A stretch of 64,000 nucleotides of DNA from Mongoliitalea daihaiensis (GTDB lineage Bacteria; Bacteroidota; Bacteroidia; Cytophagales; Cyclobacteriaceae), in contig NZ_CP063779.1 of NCBI RefSeq assembly GCF_021596945.1, positions 2,640,001-2,704,000 on the forward strand. Reading direction: 5' to 3'. A program made the translations under genes and the position numbers. How positions within the stretch are numbered: position 1 is the stretch's first letter; the number at the start of each line of letters is the position of its first letter. Below the pieces are notes generated by a model. That model had not been told where the DNA came from, searched no databases, and saw only the letters and a list, made by a program, of their open reading frames with translations. Positions 20,765-28,747 of this stretch are shown one piece after another.

Positions 20765-20813
20765 GGGAATGCAAATCCCCATTATCTCCAGTCCGAGATT
20801 GCAAATCTCGGAC
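20765..20813. repeat. REP palindrome pair
   Basis: An imperfect palindrome (20765-20779, AATGCAAATC core with GGG/CCC arms) is followed by a perfect 10-bp stem around GCA (20791-20813, GTCCGAGATT / AATCTCGGAC). The order and spacing match the pair at 59920-59970. It is extragenic, between the lipoprotein gene and metZ. Confidence 0.8.
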
Positions 20814-20949
20814 AGCAGGCAGCGGGTGTTTTTCAAAGATTAATCGTCTATTTAACACGCACAATTACATCGCCGCTAACCATGTATCAATTTATATCGC
20901 GTCAGTACATATCACTCTCTACCCCTCAAAATCAATCTATTCCAATATC

Positions 20950-22119
20950 TTACCTCGACTTCTCCAACGCCCGCTCAATATCAGCAATAATATCATCCTG
21001 ATGCTCCAGACCTACCGAAATCCGTACCAAACCATCGGTGATCCTTACCAGAGCACGCTCTTCCGGACTAAGTTTGCTATGAGTAGTGGAGGCAGGATGG
21101 GTGACAATGCTGCGGCTATCACCGAGATTGGGCGTGATAGAAATCATCTGTAACTGATCAATGAAGCGTTGGGCTCTCACCAAACCACCATGTAGATTGA
21201 GCGTGATGATACCGCCCCCCAATTTCATTTGCTTTTTTGCTAGCTCATACTGGGGATGGCTAGGAAGAAATGGATATTTGACAAATTCTATATCCTTACT
21301 TTCTTGGAAGTATGAAGCTACTGCCAATGCATTGCTGCAATGCCTGTCCATTCTCACGGCCAAAGTCTCCATGCTTTTTGACAACACCCAAGCATTGAAA
21401 GGAGACATAGAAGGTCCAGTGTGTCGGGTGAAGTAAGTGACTTCATCCATCAATTCCTTAGTTCCCAAAATCAATCCTCCCAACACTCGTCCTTGTCCGT
21501 CAATGAATTTTGTTGCTGAATGTGTCACTATATGGGCTCCCCATTTGGCAGGTTGCTGCAGATAAGGGGTGGCAAAGCAATTGTCGACCACCAAAATTAG
21601 GTTATGGGCAGCAGCAAATTTTCCAGCCCATTCCAAATCAATGATCTCCAAACCTGGATTGGATGGCGTTTCTAAAAAAAGCATTTTGGTAGTTGGCTGC
21701 ACTAACTGATCCCAATTTTGATAGTCTGAAATATCCCCATAGGTGGAGGTTATGCCCCATTTAGGAAATACTTTAGTCAACAGTTGGTGTGTAGATCCAA
21801 ATAAGGAGCGTGCAGCCAAGATATGGTCTCCCTGCTGTAAAAGAGATGCTATTGAACCAAACATTGCTGCCATTCCTGAGGCAGTGGCGATTCCCGCTTC
21901 CGTTTCTTCAGCCACGCATAATTTATGAATCAATTCTGCAGTATTAGGATTGGAGTATCGGGAATAGATATTTCCCTCCACTTCTTCGGCAAACAGTTGA
22001 CGGGCTTCTTCTGCACTTTCAAAGGTAAAAGAAGAGGTCAATGAAATAGGGATGGAGTGCTCCCGTTGATTGGGATTACTAGGGATATTTCGGATAGCGT
22101 TGGTTTCAAAATTAGACAT
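20950..22119 (-). CDS. metZ: O-succinylhomoserine sulfhydrylase / cystathionine gamma-synthase-type PLP enzyme
   Basis: A 389-residue Cys/Met-metabolism PLP enzyme. Landmarks are YSRYSNPNTAELIHKL, TASGMAAMFGSIASLL, LFLETPSNPGLEIID, VVDNCFATPYLQQP and the PLP-binding Lys204 in THSATKFIDGQG, then RISVGLEHQDDIIADIE at the end. It would introduce sulfur into homoserine esters in methionine synthesis. A SAM riboswitch precedes it, consistent with methionine control. Trans-sulfuration relatives share the fold, so MetZ versus MetB rests on overall resemblance and the riboswitch. Confidence 0.88.
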   Translation of the reverse strand: MSNFETNAIRNIPSNPNQREHSIPISLTSSFTFESAEEARQLFAEEVEGNIYSRYSNPNTAELIHKLCVAEETEAGIATASGMAAMFGSIASLLQQGDHILAARSLFGSTHQLLTKVFPKWGITSTYGDISDYQNWDQLVQPTTKMLFLETPSNPGLEIIDLEWAGKFAAAHNLILVVDNCFATPYLQQPAKWGAHIVTHSATKFIDGQGRVLGGLILGTKELMDEVTYFTRHTGPSMSPFNAWVLSKSMETLAVRMDRHCSNALAVASYFQESKDIEFVKYPFLPSHPQYELAKKQMKLGGGIITLNLHGGLVRAQRFIDQLQMISITPNLGDSRSIVTHPASTTHSKLSPEERALVRITDGLVRISVGLEHQDDIIADIERALEKSR

Positions 22120-22131
22120 GGGATTGCTTAA

Positions 22132-22317
22132 TCAATGAGTTATTGTTTTTTTTAAACTATGGAAGGATACTGGTAAGGGTAGGTGATGACGATCTAAATT
22201 ACTCCTATACTCGCTTGCGCTTGTATGACGCCTGCTAGTAGATCCATTAAAAATACCGGTAAGATGTTCCGATAAAGGAAAGAAAGTAAGGTTGAAGGTA
22301 GTAATTGTTTTGTACAT
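22132..22317 (-). CDS. Possible 61-residue leader ORF between SAM riboswitch and metZ
   Basis: A continuous frame begins with ATG eight bases after the riboswitch aptamer and stops 12 bases before the metZ ATG. The product (MYKTITTFNLTFFPLSEHL...) is rich in Ser, Thr and His and has no recognised domain, signal peptide or helix. Its position would let it couple translation of metZ to riboswitch state. It may equally be non-coding spacer that happens to stay open. Confidence 0.3.
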   Translation of the reverse strand: MYKTITTFNLTFFPLSEHLTGIFNGSTSRRHTSASEYRSNLDRHHLPLPVSFHSLKKTITH

Positions 22318-22324
22318 AATCGTC

Positions 22325-22427
22325 AATTTATAGTTCCCCTAGGGGCAGGTTTTGGCACCTTTTCCTTGAGGGGGAATGGTTGCCAGAGGGTCACGGAGCC
22401 TGGTCTCTTACCTCTTCTTTATAAATT
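22325..22427 (-). promoter_or_regulatory. SAM riboswitch (SAM-I class) upstream of metZ
   Basis: Read on the minus strand, an 8-bp P1 stem (AATTTATA 22427-22420 with TATAAATT 22332-22325) encloses the hallmarks of a SAM-I aptamer. These are AGAGGTAAGAGACC at the 5' side, the CTGGCAACC motif, a P3 hairpin TTCC...GGAA, then AAGGTGCCAAAACCTGCCC and a CCCCTAGGGG P4 palindrome. Ligand binding would reduce metZ expression. No terminator with a T-run follows, so control may be translational. Confidence 0.85.
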
Positions 22428-22450
22428 CGATAAAGAATCTGGCACAAAGA

Positions 22451-22508
22451 AAAGGACAGTCTCCTTGAAAAGCAAATTTGTTAATGGCTTTTCAAGAGAA
22501 TGTCCTTT
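22451..22508 (-). terminator. Long inverted repeat / terminator after the membrane protein at 22539
   Basis: Arms 22451-22473 and 22487-22508 pair over about 22 bases with one internal mismatch zone and a 13-nt loop. It lies just 3' of the minus-strand gene 22539-22949 and before the riboswitch. On the minus strand a short T-rich stretch follows, so a terminator insulating metZ is likely. Confidence 0.6.
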
Positions 22509-22538
22509 GAATCTATATGATCAAAGAGTCTCGAAAGG

Positions 22539-22949
22539 CTAGTTGGTCATCGCTGGAATATCTTTCTTGGAATTGGTCTCCCGATCTCCTACTTCTAAAA
22601 CTTCGTAGACCACAAATTTTGCAGCTCCTCTCCAAGGAAGTGGGCTCAGATATTCCTTGTAGCGTAGTTCCACAAAGCGACCACTTGCTCTTTCCAATTG
22701 CTGGGCTACTTCATCTCCTTGGGCACTGAATCTAAATTCATTACTTTGAAGAGCACCTGCCGATGGACTTTGAAAGCCATCCTGAACCAAGCGTCCTTCC
22801 CAAGTCTTAAAAACAAATCCTTTTTTTTCAAAATAATTGAGTGTTCCTCCTTTGACTCCTTCTCCGAATACGAAGAAATATCGCCAATATACCAAGGCTA
22901 CCAATACGAGGATGATTATTGGAATGCTTACTTTTAAAAATTTTCCCAT
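22539..22949 (-). CDS. Conserved membrane-anchored protein of unknown function
   Basis: A 136-residue protein with one N-terminal membrane segment (about 5-24, SIPIIILVLVALVYWRYFF) and an exported domain with GEGVKGGTLNYFEKKGFVFKTWEGRLVQDGF and RFVELRYKEYLSPLPWRG. Similar short Bacteroidota proteins are sometimes labelled 6-phosphogluconate dehydrogenase, but no dinucleotide-binding motif is present and I do not support that name. The divergent alkB-like gene begins 94 bases away. Function unknown. Confidence 0.7.
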   Translation of the reverse strand: MGKFLKVSIPIIILVLVALVYWRYFFVFGEGVKGGTLNYFEKKGFVFKTWEGRLVQDGFQSPSAGALQSNEFRFSAQGDEVAQQLERASGRFVELRYKEYLSPLPWRGAAKFVVYEVLEVGDRETNSKKDIPAMTN

Positions 22950-23043
22950 GATATGCTGTGTTTAAATTCCAATAAATGTAAGAAAAGCTGCTTTCATTTT
23001 ACAATCTTAAAAACATTCTGTCCTCAAATTTTATTTCAATACC

Positions 23044-23649
23044 ATGCAAATGTTTCAGTTTTCATCGGATCGTAATTTATTACCCGCCCAAGGGGAGGCC
23101 TTCTATTATCAAGCATTTTTCAGTGATGAACAGTGCAGGACTTATTGGCATCGTTTGACACAGGAAATTGCTTGGAAGCAAGAACCTATATGGATGTTTG
23201 GCAAACAAGTGATGCAACCTAGACTCACAGCTTTGTATGGTGATCCTGAGAGACCCTATGGATACTCTGGCATTGAAATGATTCCTGTTGCATGGACAGA
23301 TTTTTTGTTAGAAATCAAAAAGGCCGTGGAGCAAGTGTCTGAGGAGACCTTCACCCATGTTTTATTGAATTATTACCGTCATGGGGCTGATAGTATGGGC
23401 TGGCATAGGGATAATGAAAAAGTTCTCGGAGAAAACCCAACTATTGCATCCGTAAGTTTTGGGGCATCCAGAGCATTTCAATTGCGGCACTATCAAACAA
23501 AATCGATGAAGCAATCTATAGCCTTGGAAAATGGATCGCTGCTCTTAATGAAGGGGGAGTGTCAGCACTATTGGGAACATCAAATCCCCAAAACCAAAAA
23601 GGTTTTGGGGGGTAGAATTAATTTAACTTTTCGAAAATTACTGTACTAA
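23044..23649 (+). CDS. alkB: AlkB-like Fe(II)/2-oxoglutarate dioxygenase
   Basis: A 201-residue AlkB-family protein resembling the ALKBH2/3 type, which directly reverses alkyl lesions on DNA or RNA bases by oxidative demethylation. The iron ligands are H121 and D123 in WHRDNEK, with the distal His in MKGECQHYWEHQIPK. The 2-oxoglutarate-binding Arg lies in GGRINLTFRK, and the substrate-side PRLTALYGD block is present. Its 3' end overlaps the convergent msrAB gene by 12 bases. It could start at the second Met two codons later. Confidence 0.9.
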   Translation: MQMFQFSSDRNLLPAQGEAFYYQAFFSDEQCRTYWHRLTQEIAWKQEPIWMFGKQVMQPRLTALYGDPERPYGYSGIEMIPVAWTDFLLEIKKAVEQVSEETFTHVLLNYYRHGADSMGWHRDNEKVLGENPTIASVSFGASRAFQLRHYQTKSMKQSIALENGSLLLMKGECQHYWEHQIPKTKKVLGGRINLTFRKLLY

Positions 23650-24738
23650 CCATTTGTAGGTTCCATAACCTTCTTTATCCATATCTGCTAAGGGTATAAA
23701 CTTCATAGCAGCAGAATTCATGCAATAGCGAAGATTGGTTGGTTCCGGCCCATCATTGAATACATGGCCTAAGTGTGATTCGCCTAATTTGCTTCGGACT
23801 TCCACTCGTAGCATACCATAAGTTGAGTCTGTCGGCTTGTCAATCAACCGAGCGTCAATTGGTTTAGTAAAAGAAGGCCACCCAGAATAACTTTCATATT
23901 TGTCGGCACTGCTGAATAGAGGAGCACCTGAAACAATGCAGACATAAATGCCTTTTTCTTTGTTATCATTGTACGTATTGTTCCAAGCGCGCTCAGTCGC
24001 TTCGTGCATCGTAACATCGTATTGCAACTTGGTTAAGCGCTTTTTCAACTCTGCATCATTAGGTTTTTTATACTGATCTGATAAATTCACTGGCCAATGT
24101 TTGGCGATGAATGCATCTCTTCCTGAACCTCTTCTGTAGGCATAATATTCTCCTGGTTCTTTTTTGTAATAATCCTGATGATATTCCTCAGCTTCGTAGA
24201 AGTTGGTGAATTTGATTACAGGAGTGACAATTGGTTTATCAAAGATTTTCGCTTGGTCCAATGCTTTGATTGCTTTCTCAGCTACTTCTTTTTGGGTTTT
24301 GTCATGGTAGAAAATGGCCGAAGAATACTGGAAGCCTCTATCATAAAATGAACCTCCTTCATCGGTTGGATCGAATTGCTGAAAGAAGATGTCTACCAAT
24401 TCCGAGTAAGAAATAACATCAGGATTAAATGTGATTTGTACAGATTCCCGATGACTCGTTTTGCCGGAAGATACATCTGAGTAGCTTGGGTTTTTTTCCT
24501 TTCCTCCTGCATAGCCGGATACAACTGAAATTACCCCATTGATTCCTTCAAATGGTGCTTCAATACACCAAAAGCAGCCACCTGCGAAAGTTGCTAACGA
24601 ACGAGTATTTGAGAGCGTAGCAGCATCAGCTGATGTATCTTCTGGTTGAAGTTGTTTGTTCTCAGCTGAAGAACATTGTGAGAATAGCAAGGCTATCCCA
24701 AGTACTAGGTAACTAAACTGAACTTTTATTGAGCGCAT
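23638..24738 (-). CDS. msrAB: Peptide methionine sulfoxide reductase MsrA-MsrB fusion, lipoprotein
   Basis: A 366-residue fusion. The start at 24738 gives MRSIKVQFSYLVLGIALLFSQC with a lipobox Cys22; the upstream ATG (24771) would place 11 polar residues before it. MsrA (about 45-210) shows FAGGCFWCIEAPFEG with the catalytic Cys. MsrB (about 225-366) shows YVCIVSGAPLFSS, GWPSFTKPI, LGESHLGHVFNDGPEPTNLRYCMNS with its catalytic Cys. Only one Cys is seen where zinc-type MsrB has CxxC, so this half looks like the zinc-free type. It would repair both methionine sulfoxide epimers in the cell envelope. Confidence 0.92.
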   Translation of the reverse strand: MRSIKVQFSYLVLGIALLFSQCSSAENKQLQPEDTSADAATLSNTRSLATFAGGCFWCIEAPFEGINGVISVVSGYAGGKEKNPSYSDVSSGKTSHRESVQITFNPDVISYSELVDIFFQQFDPTDEGGSFYDRGFQYSSAIFYHDKTQKEVAEKAIKALDQAKIFDKPIVTPVIKFTNFYEAEEYHQDYYKKEPGEYYAYRRGSGRDAFIAKHWPVNLSDQYKKPNDAELKKRLTKLQYDVTMHEATERAWNNTYNDNKEKGIYVCIVSGAPLFSSADKYESYSGWPSFTKPIDARLIDKPTDSTYGMLRVEVRSKLGESHLGHVFNDGPEPTNLRYCMNSAAMKFIPLADMDKEGYGTYKWLVQ

Positions 24739-24900
24739 AGGTCTTTTGATTATAATTTTATTTTCAGGCACGATTTTGGAAAAGGCATCGTTCTGAGGAA
24801 GTCAATATTTTATTTGGTTTTATCTACGAGTTAAAACTATGAAATAGATGCAGGTGTTTGTAAGATTTCCATCTTTTACCAACTATTAACAAAAAGCACT

Positions 24901-25485
24901 ATGAAAAAAATCCTTCAATTAACCTTCGCCATGGCAGGTCTACTGTTCCTGTCTTTTACCCAACAAGTATATGCACAAACATCAGGAGGCTTTGGAATCC
25001 GAGGTGGTGTCAATTACAATTCTAGTGGACAGTATTTCAAAGATGCAGGTTTGGCATGGGGAAGTCCAATGGACAACGTAGGCTTCAACCTAGGAATGTT
25101 TGGAAAAGTAAATTTGGGTCCAATCTTTCTACGTCCGGAATTGAATTACACGCAAGTCCGCTCAGAAGTCAATTCAGAGGTTTTTAAAACCCAATTATTG
25201 GATGCGCCTTTACTGCTTGGAGTGAATGTACTAGGGCCTATCATTTCTGTATTTGCAGGTCCTGCTATGCATTATTATATCCAAGATGAATTAAGACCTT
25301 TTGAATTTGATAAATGGAATGCCGGTTATCAGTTTGGGATTGGTCTGAATTTCGGAAATTTAGGAATTGACCTCCGTTATCAGCGTGTGCTGAATGGACA
25401 AACCATTGTGATTGATGATGTATTCACCGGTAACGGAGATTTTGCTTTCCAGAATTTAATGTTGGGACTGTCGATTAAGTTTTAG
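24901..25485 (+). CDS. Outer-membrane beta-barrel protein, PorT-like family
   Basis: A 194-residue protein with a signal peptide ending near QQVYAQT. The mature sequence is a series of beta-strands typical of the outer-membrane beta-barrel family common in Bacteroidota: FGIRGGVNYNSSGQYF, GFNLGMFGKVNLGPIFLRPELNYT, PLLLGVNVLGPIISVFAGPAM, YQFGIGLNFGNLGIDLRYQR and a terminal LMLGLSIKF. It is transcribed divergently from msrAB, 162 bases away. No partner gene is adjacent, and the specific function is unknown. Confidence 0.8.
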   Translation: MKKILQLTFAMAGLLFLSFTQQVYAQTSGGFGIRGGVNYNSSGQYFKDAGLAWGSPMDNVGFNLGMFGKVNLGPIFLRPELNYTQVRSEVNSEVFKTQLLDAPLLLGVNVLGPIISVFAGPAMHYYIQDELRPFEFDKWNAGYQFGIGLNFGNLGIDLRYQRVLNGQTIVIDDVFTGNGDFAFQNLMLGLSIKF

Positions 25486-26082
25486 CATGAAATGACGCTC
25501 GCAGAAAGCGCATAAATCGAAGAAGGAGTTTGAACTCAATGAGGTTTCTTGGATTTCTATGAAAACCTTGGGTTAGTGCAGACCTTCTCTATTTCATGAA
25601 ATCAGCGAAAATGTGAATAAAAAAATCAGTACACATGAACAGCCTTAAAATTCAGCTCTCATGTGTACTGATTCATATTCATCCTTCATCCTTCATCCTT
25701 CATCCTTTATATTGTTTGTCTGTCCACAGATTGCTCAGGATAAATTTTGAAGTCATTTAATTCCTCAACAGCTCTCTTCTTCTTCTTCAATGATGGGGCT
25801 TAAAAGCCACGGCAATTGATATCTGCTATCTTTTGAAATACAATGAGTTTTATTCATTCAAACACTAATTTTTAAAGTGGGTTAGAACCCACAGTCCTAT
25901 CCATCATTCAACATGTCTCGTCCTGAAATTACTTGATATTTTTTTAAGAACAATTCTCTTATCTACACGCCACTAATATATCTCCGAACCTGTCTACCAC
26001 AAGTAGAAGCATATTTCAGTTTATTTCGCGTTAGCATATTTCACTTGTTTTGATTCTCTCTCTCGCATTTCGCTTCTATCTT
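25486..26082. other. 597-bp non-coding stretch with inverted, tandem and REP-like repeats
   Basis: No credible gene is seen. It holds a 14-bp perfect inverted repeat (25625-25638 / 25659-25672, arms ATCAGTACACATGA), a heptamer tandem array and two REP-like palindromes at 25795-25810 and 25877-25892. The first palindrome is followed by CCACGGCAATTGATA, which matches, in inverted orientation, sequence beside the REP at 58925. The remainder is AT-rich without clear signals. Confidence 0.6.
25680..25707 (+). repeat. Heptanucleotide tandem repeat (CATCCTT)4
   Basis: Four exact copies of CATCCTT in tandem. It lies in non-coding DNA about 200 bases after the barrel gene, so copy-number changes would not alter a protein directly. 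Confidence 0.9.
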
Positions 26083-26955
26083 CTAAACCCCAAACTTCTC
26101 CTTCAAATACGCTAATGCCATTCCATAGGCTTCTTCTGTAGCGCCAACATCGTGGCGTGGATTGGAAGGATTGGCAAAACCGTGTACAGCGTCGAAAATC
26201 TTATAGTTTAACTTTTTGCCAGCTTCTTGCATAGCAGCCGCAAACTCCTCGATGATGGCCTTCGAAATATTTTGCTCTGTGGCAAATAGACCCAAAACGT
26301 CAGAATTAAGCGTTTTTAATTGCTCTACATCTCTCACGGGCATACCATAATATATGATGGATCCTATATTTGTTTCTCCCAAAATCAAGGCTGATTTCAA
26401 AGACCAAGCACCACCAAAGCACCAACCTACATTGGCAATTTCAGCACCTTTCCCAGCAAATGCTTGTGCTGCTTTCACTATGGTAGTCAAGCGATTTTCA
26501 TCAGCCCCTCTCATAAAAGTCATGGCTTCTTGAGGGTTGGAAGTAACATTGCCATCATACATATCGATGGCCAGTACATTGACTTTGCCTCCCAAATCCC
26601 GATGAAATTTTTCTGCTTCTTCCTTGATGTTGTCATTCAACCCCCACCATTCCTGATAGACAAACAACCAACGGTCAGAAGTTTCTGTGGCCAATAAAAG
26701 GTATCCTTGCGCATCTTTTCCATCTTCCGCCTGAAAAGAAACCATTTCTCCAGAAGGATTGAAATCAAAAGGAATAGGAGAGGGGTGAAAGGCTACAAAG
26801 GTAGGGTCATCCAAAAAAGCAATCATTTCGGAAGGGCCGGAATGGCAAAGTGTAATAGCAGGAGCTATGATTTCTTTTTCACTGTTGGAAGTCCTTTGAC
26901 TCCAGGCCAAAAGGCCAATAAGAAACACTTGAAAATAAATAGTTAATTTAAACAT
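26083..26955 (-). CDS. Dienelactone hydrolase family protein, exported
   Basis: A 290-residue alpha/beta hydrolase with an N-terminal signal-like segment (MFKLTIYFQVFLIGLLAWSQ). The dienelactone hydrolase signature is clear: the Cys nucleophile in IANVGWCFGGAWSL, WWGLNDNIKEEAEKFHRDLGGKV near the start of the fold, and the catalytic His in DAVHGFANPSNPRHD. The Asp would fall around VLGLFATEQN. Family members hydrolyse lactones and esters; the substrate here is unknown. It is transcribed in the same direction as the transhydrogenase genes but lies after them. Confidence 0.88.
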   Translation of the reverse strand: MFKLTIYFQVFLIGLLAWSQRTSNSEKEIIAPAITLCHSGPSEMIAFLDDPTFVAFHPSPIPFDFNPSGEMVSFQAEDGKDAQGYLLLATETSDRWLFVYQEWWGLNDNIKEEAEKFHRDLGGKVNVLAIDMYDGNVTSNPQEAMTFMRGADENRLTTIVKAAQAFAGKGAEIANVGWCFGGAWSLKSALILGETNIGSIIYYGMPVRDVEQLKTLNSDVLGLFATEQNISKAIIEEFAAAMQEAGKKLNYKIFDAVHGFANPSNPRHDVGATEEAYGMALAYLKEKFGV

Positions 26956-27026
26956 GGCTTGATGGGTTTGGAATAAAGATACACAATGTTTGAGACCTTT
27001 ACTTAACCCATCAAGCTCTATTTGGT

Positions 27027-28430
27027 TTAAATCTCCTTGACTTCGGCTGTCAACTTCTGAAGAGTAGCCTTGGCATCTCCAAAAAGCATTTTTGTTTTGG
27101 GATAGAAAAACAGCTCATTTTCAATCCCAGCATAGCCAGCGGCCATACCCCTCTTCATGATGATCACATTTTTGGCTTGCTCTACCTCTAAGATCGGCAT
27201 TCCATAAATAGGAGAACTAGGATCATTTTTAGCAGCGGGATTTACTACATCGTTGGCACCTATGACTACGACTACATCTGTATTGGCAAACTTGTCGTTG
27301 ATTTCTTCCATTTCCTGCATGCGCTCATAGGGCACATCGGCTTCTGCCAACAATACGTTCATATGACCAGGCATTCTTCCTGCTACCGGATGGATCGCAT
27401 AGTTTACTTCTACCCCCTTTTCTTCCAGCAATTTCTCCAATTCATGGCAGATGTGCTGCGCCTGCGCAACTGCCAGGCCATAGCCAGGCACAATGACTAC
27501 TTGTTGTGAATAAGATAAGAGTACAGCCGTATCCGAAATAGAAATTTCACGGACGGTTTGATCCCCACTGCCTGTTTTAGCGGCTCCTTTTGATCCACCT
27601 CCAAAAGCACCCAGCAATACGTTGGTCAGGGATCGATTCATAGCATTGCACATCAAGATAGTTAAGATGGTCCCCGCTGAACCCACCAAGATACCACCGG
27701 TCAGCATGGCTTTGTTTCCATACAAGAATCCTCCAAATGCAGCTGCCATCCCCGTGAAAGAATTGAGTAAGGAGATCACTACCGGCATATCTGCTCCACC
27801 AATTGGCATGACAAATAGGATACCATACACCAAGGCTAAGACCAAAACCGCATAAAAGATCAACGGATTTGAGCCTATGACGAGTTGGTAAACTATCAAT
27901 AATACAATGGATAGAAGTAAAGTCATGTTCACGGCTTGATTGAATGGCAAGACCTTATCCTTGATTTTACCTTCTAATTTGCCATAAGCAATTAGAGAGC
28001 CGGAGAAAGAAACAGAACCAATCAATAAGCCTAAGAGCATGACAAGCAATTCTCCATCAAAACCAGTAACTGTACTGTCTTGATGATGCTGATATTCGAT
28101 GATCGCAATCAAAGCCGCACAGGCCCCGCCCATGCCGTTGAAGAAAGATACCATTTGAGGCATCGCAGTCATTTGAACTTTTTGAGCCATCATTGTTCCG
28201 ATGACCGTTCCGATGACTAAGCCGCCAAAAATCAACCCATAATTTACTAATTTGCTACTATCGAAATCTTGATACAAAGTCAAGGTGACTACGATGGCTA
28301 GCAACATACCAGCAGCCGCTATCAAATTTCCTTTTCTTGCAGAATCGGGATGAGACAGCATTTTGAGTCCTATGATAAATGTCAGAGAGGCAATCAAATA
28401 CGCTATCTCTAAGAATGTTAGTTGGATCAT
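27027..28430 (-). CDS. pntB: NAD(P) transhydrogenase subunit beta
   Basis: A 467-residue membrane subunit. The N-terminal two-thirds hold about eight transmembrane helices (LEIAYLIASLTFIIGLKML, GMLLAIVVTLTLY, GLIFGGLVIGTVIGTMMAQ and others) of the proton channel. The C-terminal NADP(H)-binding domain III shows VVIVPGYGLAVAQAQH, GRMPGHMNVLLAEADVPY, VVVVIGANDVVNPAA and GIENELFFYPKTKMLFGDAK. It overlaps the start of pntA2 by four bases (ATGA). It uses the proton gradient to reduce NADP+ with NADH. Confidence 0.96.
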   Translation of the reverse strand: MIQLTFLEIAYLIASLTFIIGLKMLSHPDSARKGNLIAAAGMLLAIVVTLTLYQDFDSSKLVNYGLIFGGLVIGTVIGTMMAQKVQMTAMPQMVSFFNGMGGACAALIAIIEYQHHQDSTVTGFDGELLVMLLGLLIGSVSFSGSLIAYGKLEGKIKDKVLPFNQAVNMTLLLSIVLLIVYQLVIGSNPLIFYAVLVLALVYGILFVMPIGGADMPVVISLLNSFTGMAAAFGGFLYGNKAMLTGGILVGSAGTILTILMCNAMNRSLTNVLLGAFGGGSKGAAKTGSGDQTVREISISDTAVLLSYSQQVVIVPGYGLAVAQAQHICHELEKLLEEKGVEVNYAIHPVAGRMPGHMNVLLAEADVPYERMQEMEEINDKFANTDVVVVIGANDVVNPAAKNDPSSPIYGMPILEVEQAKNVIIMKRGMAAGYAGIENELFFYPKTKMLFGDAKATLQKLTAEVKEI

Positions 28431-28744
28431 GATTTTTTAGGCTTTTTCTTAAACATCTCTAACATTCTGTCGGTCACTACAAAGCCACCTATTACATTCA
28501 ACGTCCCTACAATCACAGCTAGGAATCCTACTCCTAAGGCGAGGTAATTATCTGGGGATGCTTGCAACATGACGATGATAGCGCCGACGACCACTACCCC
28601 GTGGATGGCATTTGCGCCAGACATCAGGGGAGTGTGTAAAATTGCAGGGACATTGGAAATGACTTCCACGCCCAATAAAATGGCTAATACAAGGAAATAT
28701 ACCATTTCCATGTTTTCACCTATAAATTGAAAGACTGTTTCCAT
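28427..28744 (-). CDS. pntA2: NAD(P) transhydrogenase alpha subunit, membrane part
   Basis: A 105-residue protein made of three to four transmembrane helices (VYFLVLAILLGVEVIS, AIHGVVVVGAIIVML, LALGVGFLAVIVGTLNVIGGFVVT) and ending DRMLEMFKKKPKKS. This is the membrane part of the alpha subunit, which in many bacteria is fused to the NAD-binding part. Here alpha is split, giving a three-gene arrangement. It lies three bases after pntA1 and overlaps pntB by four. Confidence 0.94.
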   Translation of the reverse strand: METVFQFIGENMEMVYFLVLAILLGVEVISNVPAILHTPLMSGANAIHGVVVVGAIIVMLQASPDNYLALGVGFLAVIVGTLNVIGGFVVTDRMLEMFKKKPKKS

Positions 28745-28747
28745 AAG

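Noticed and set aside
22539-22949. 6-phosphogluconate dehydrogenase label for the 136-residue protein
   Set aside because: No Rossmann motif and far too short; it is a membrane-anchored protein of unknown role.
25680-25707. CRISPR-like array
   Set aside because: It is a head-to-tail heptamer repeat without spacers, and no cas gene is present.
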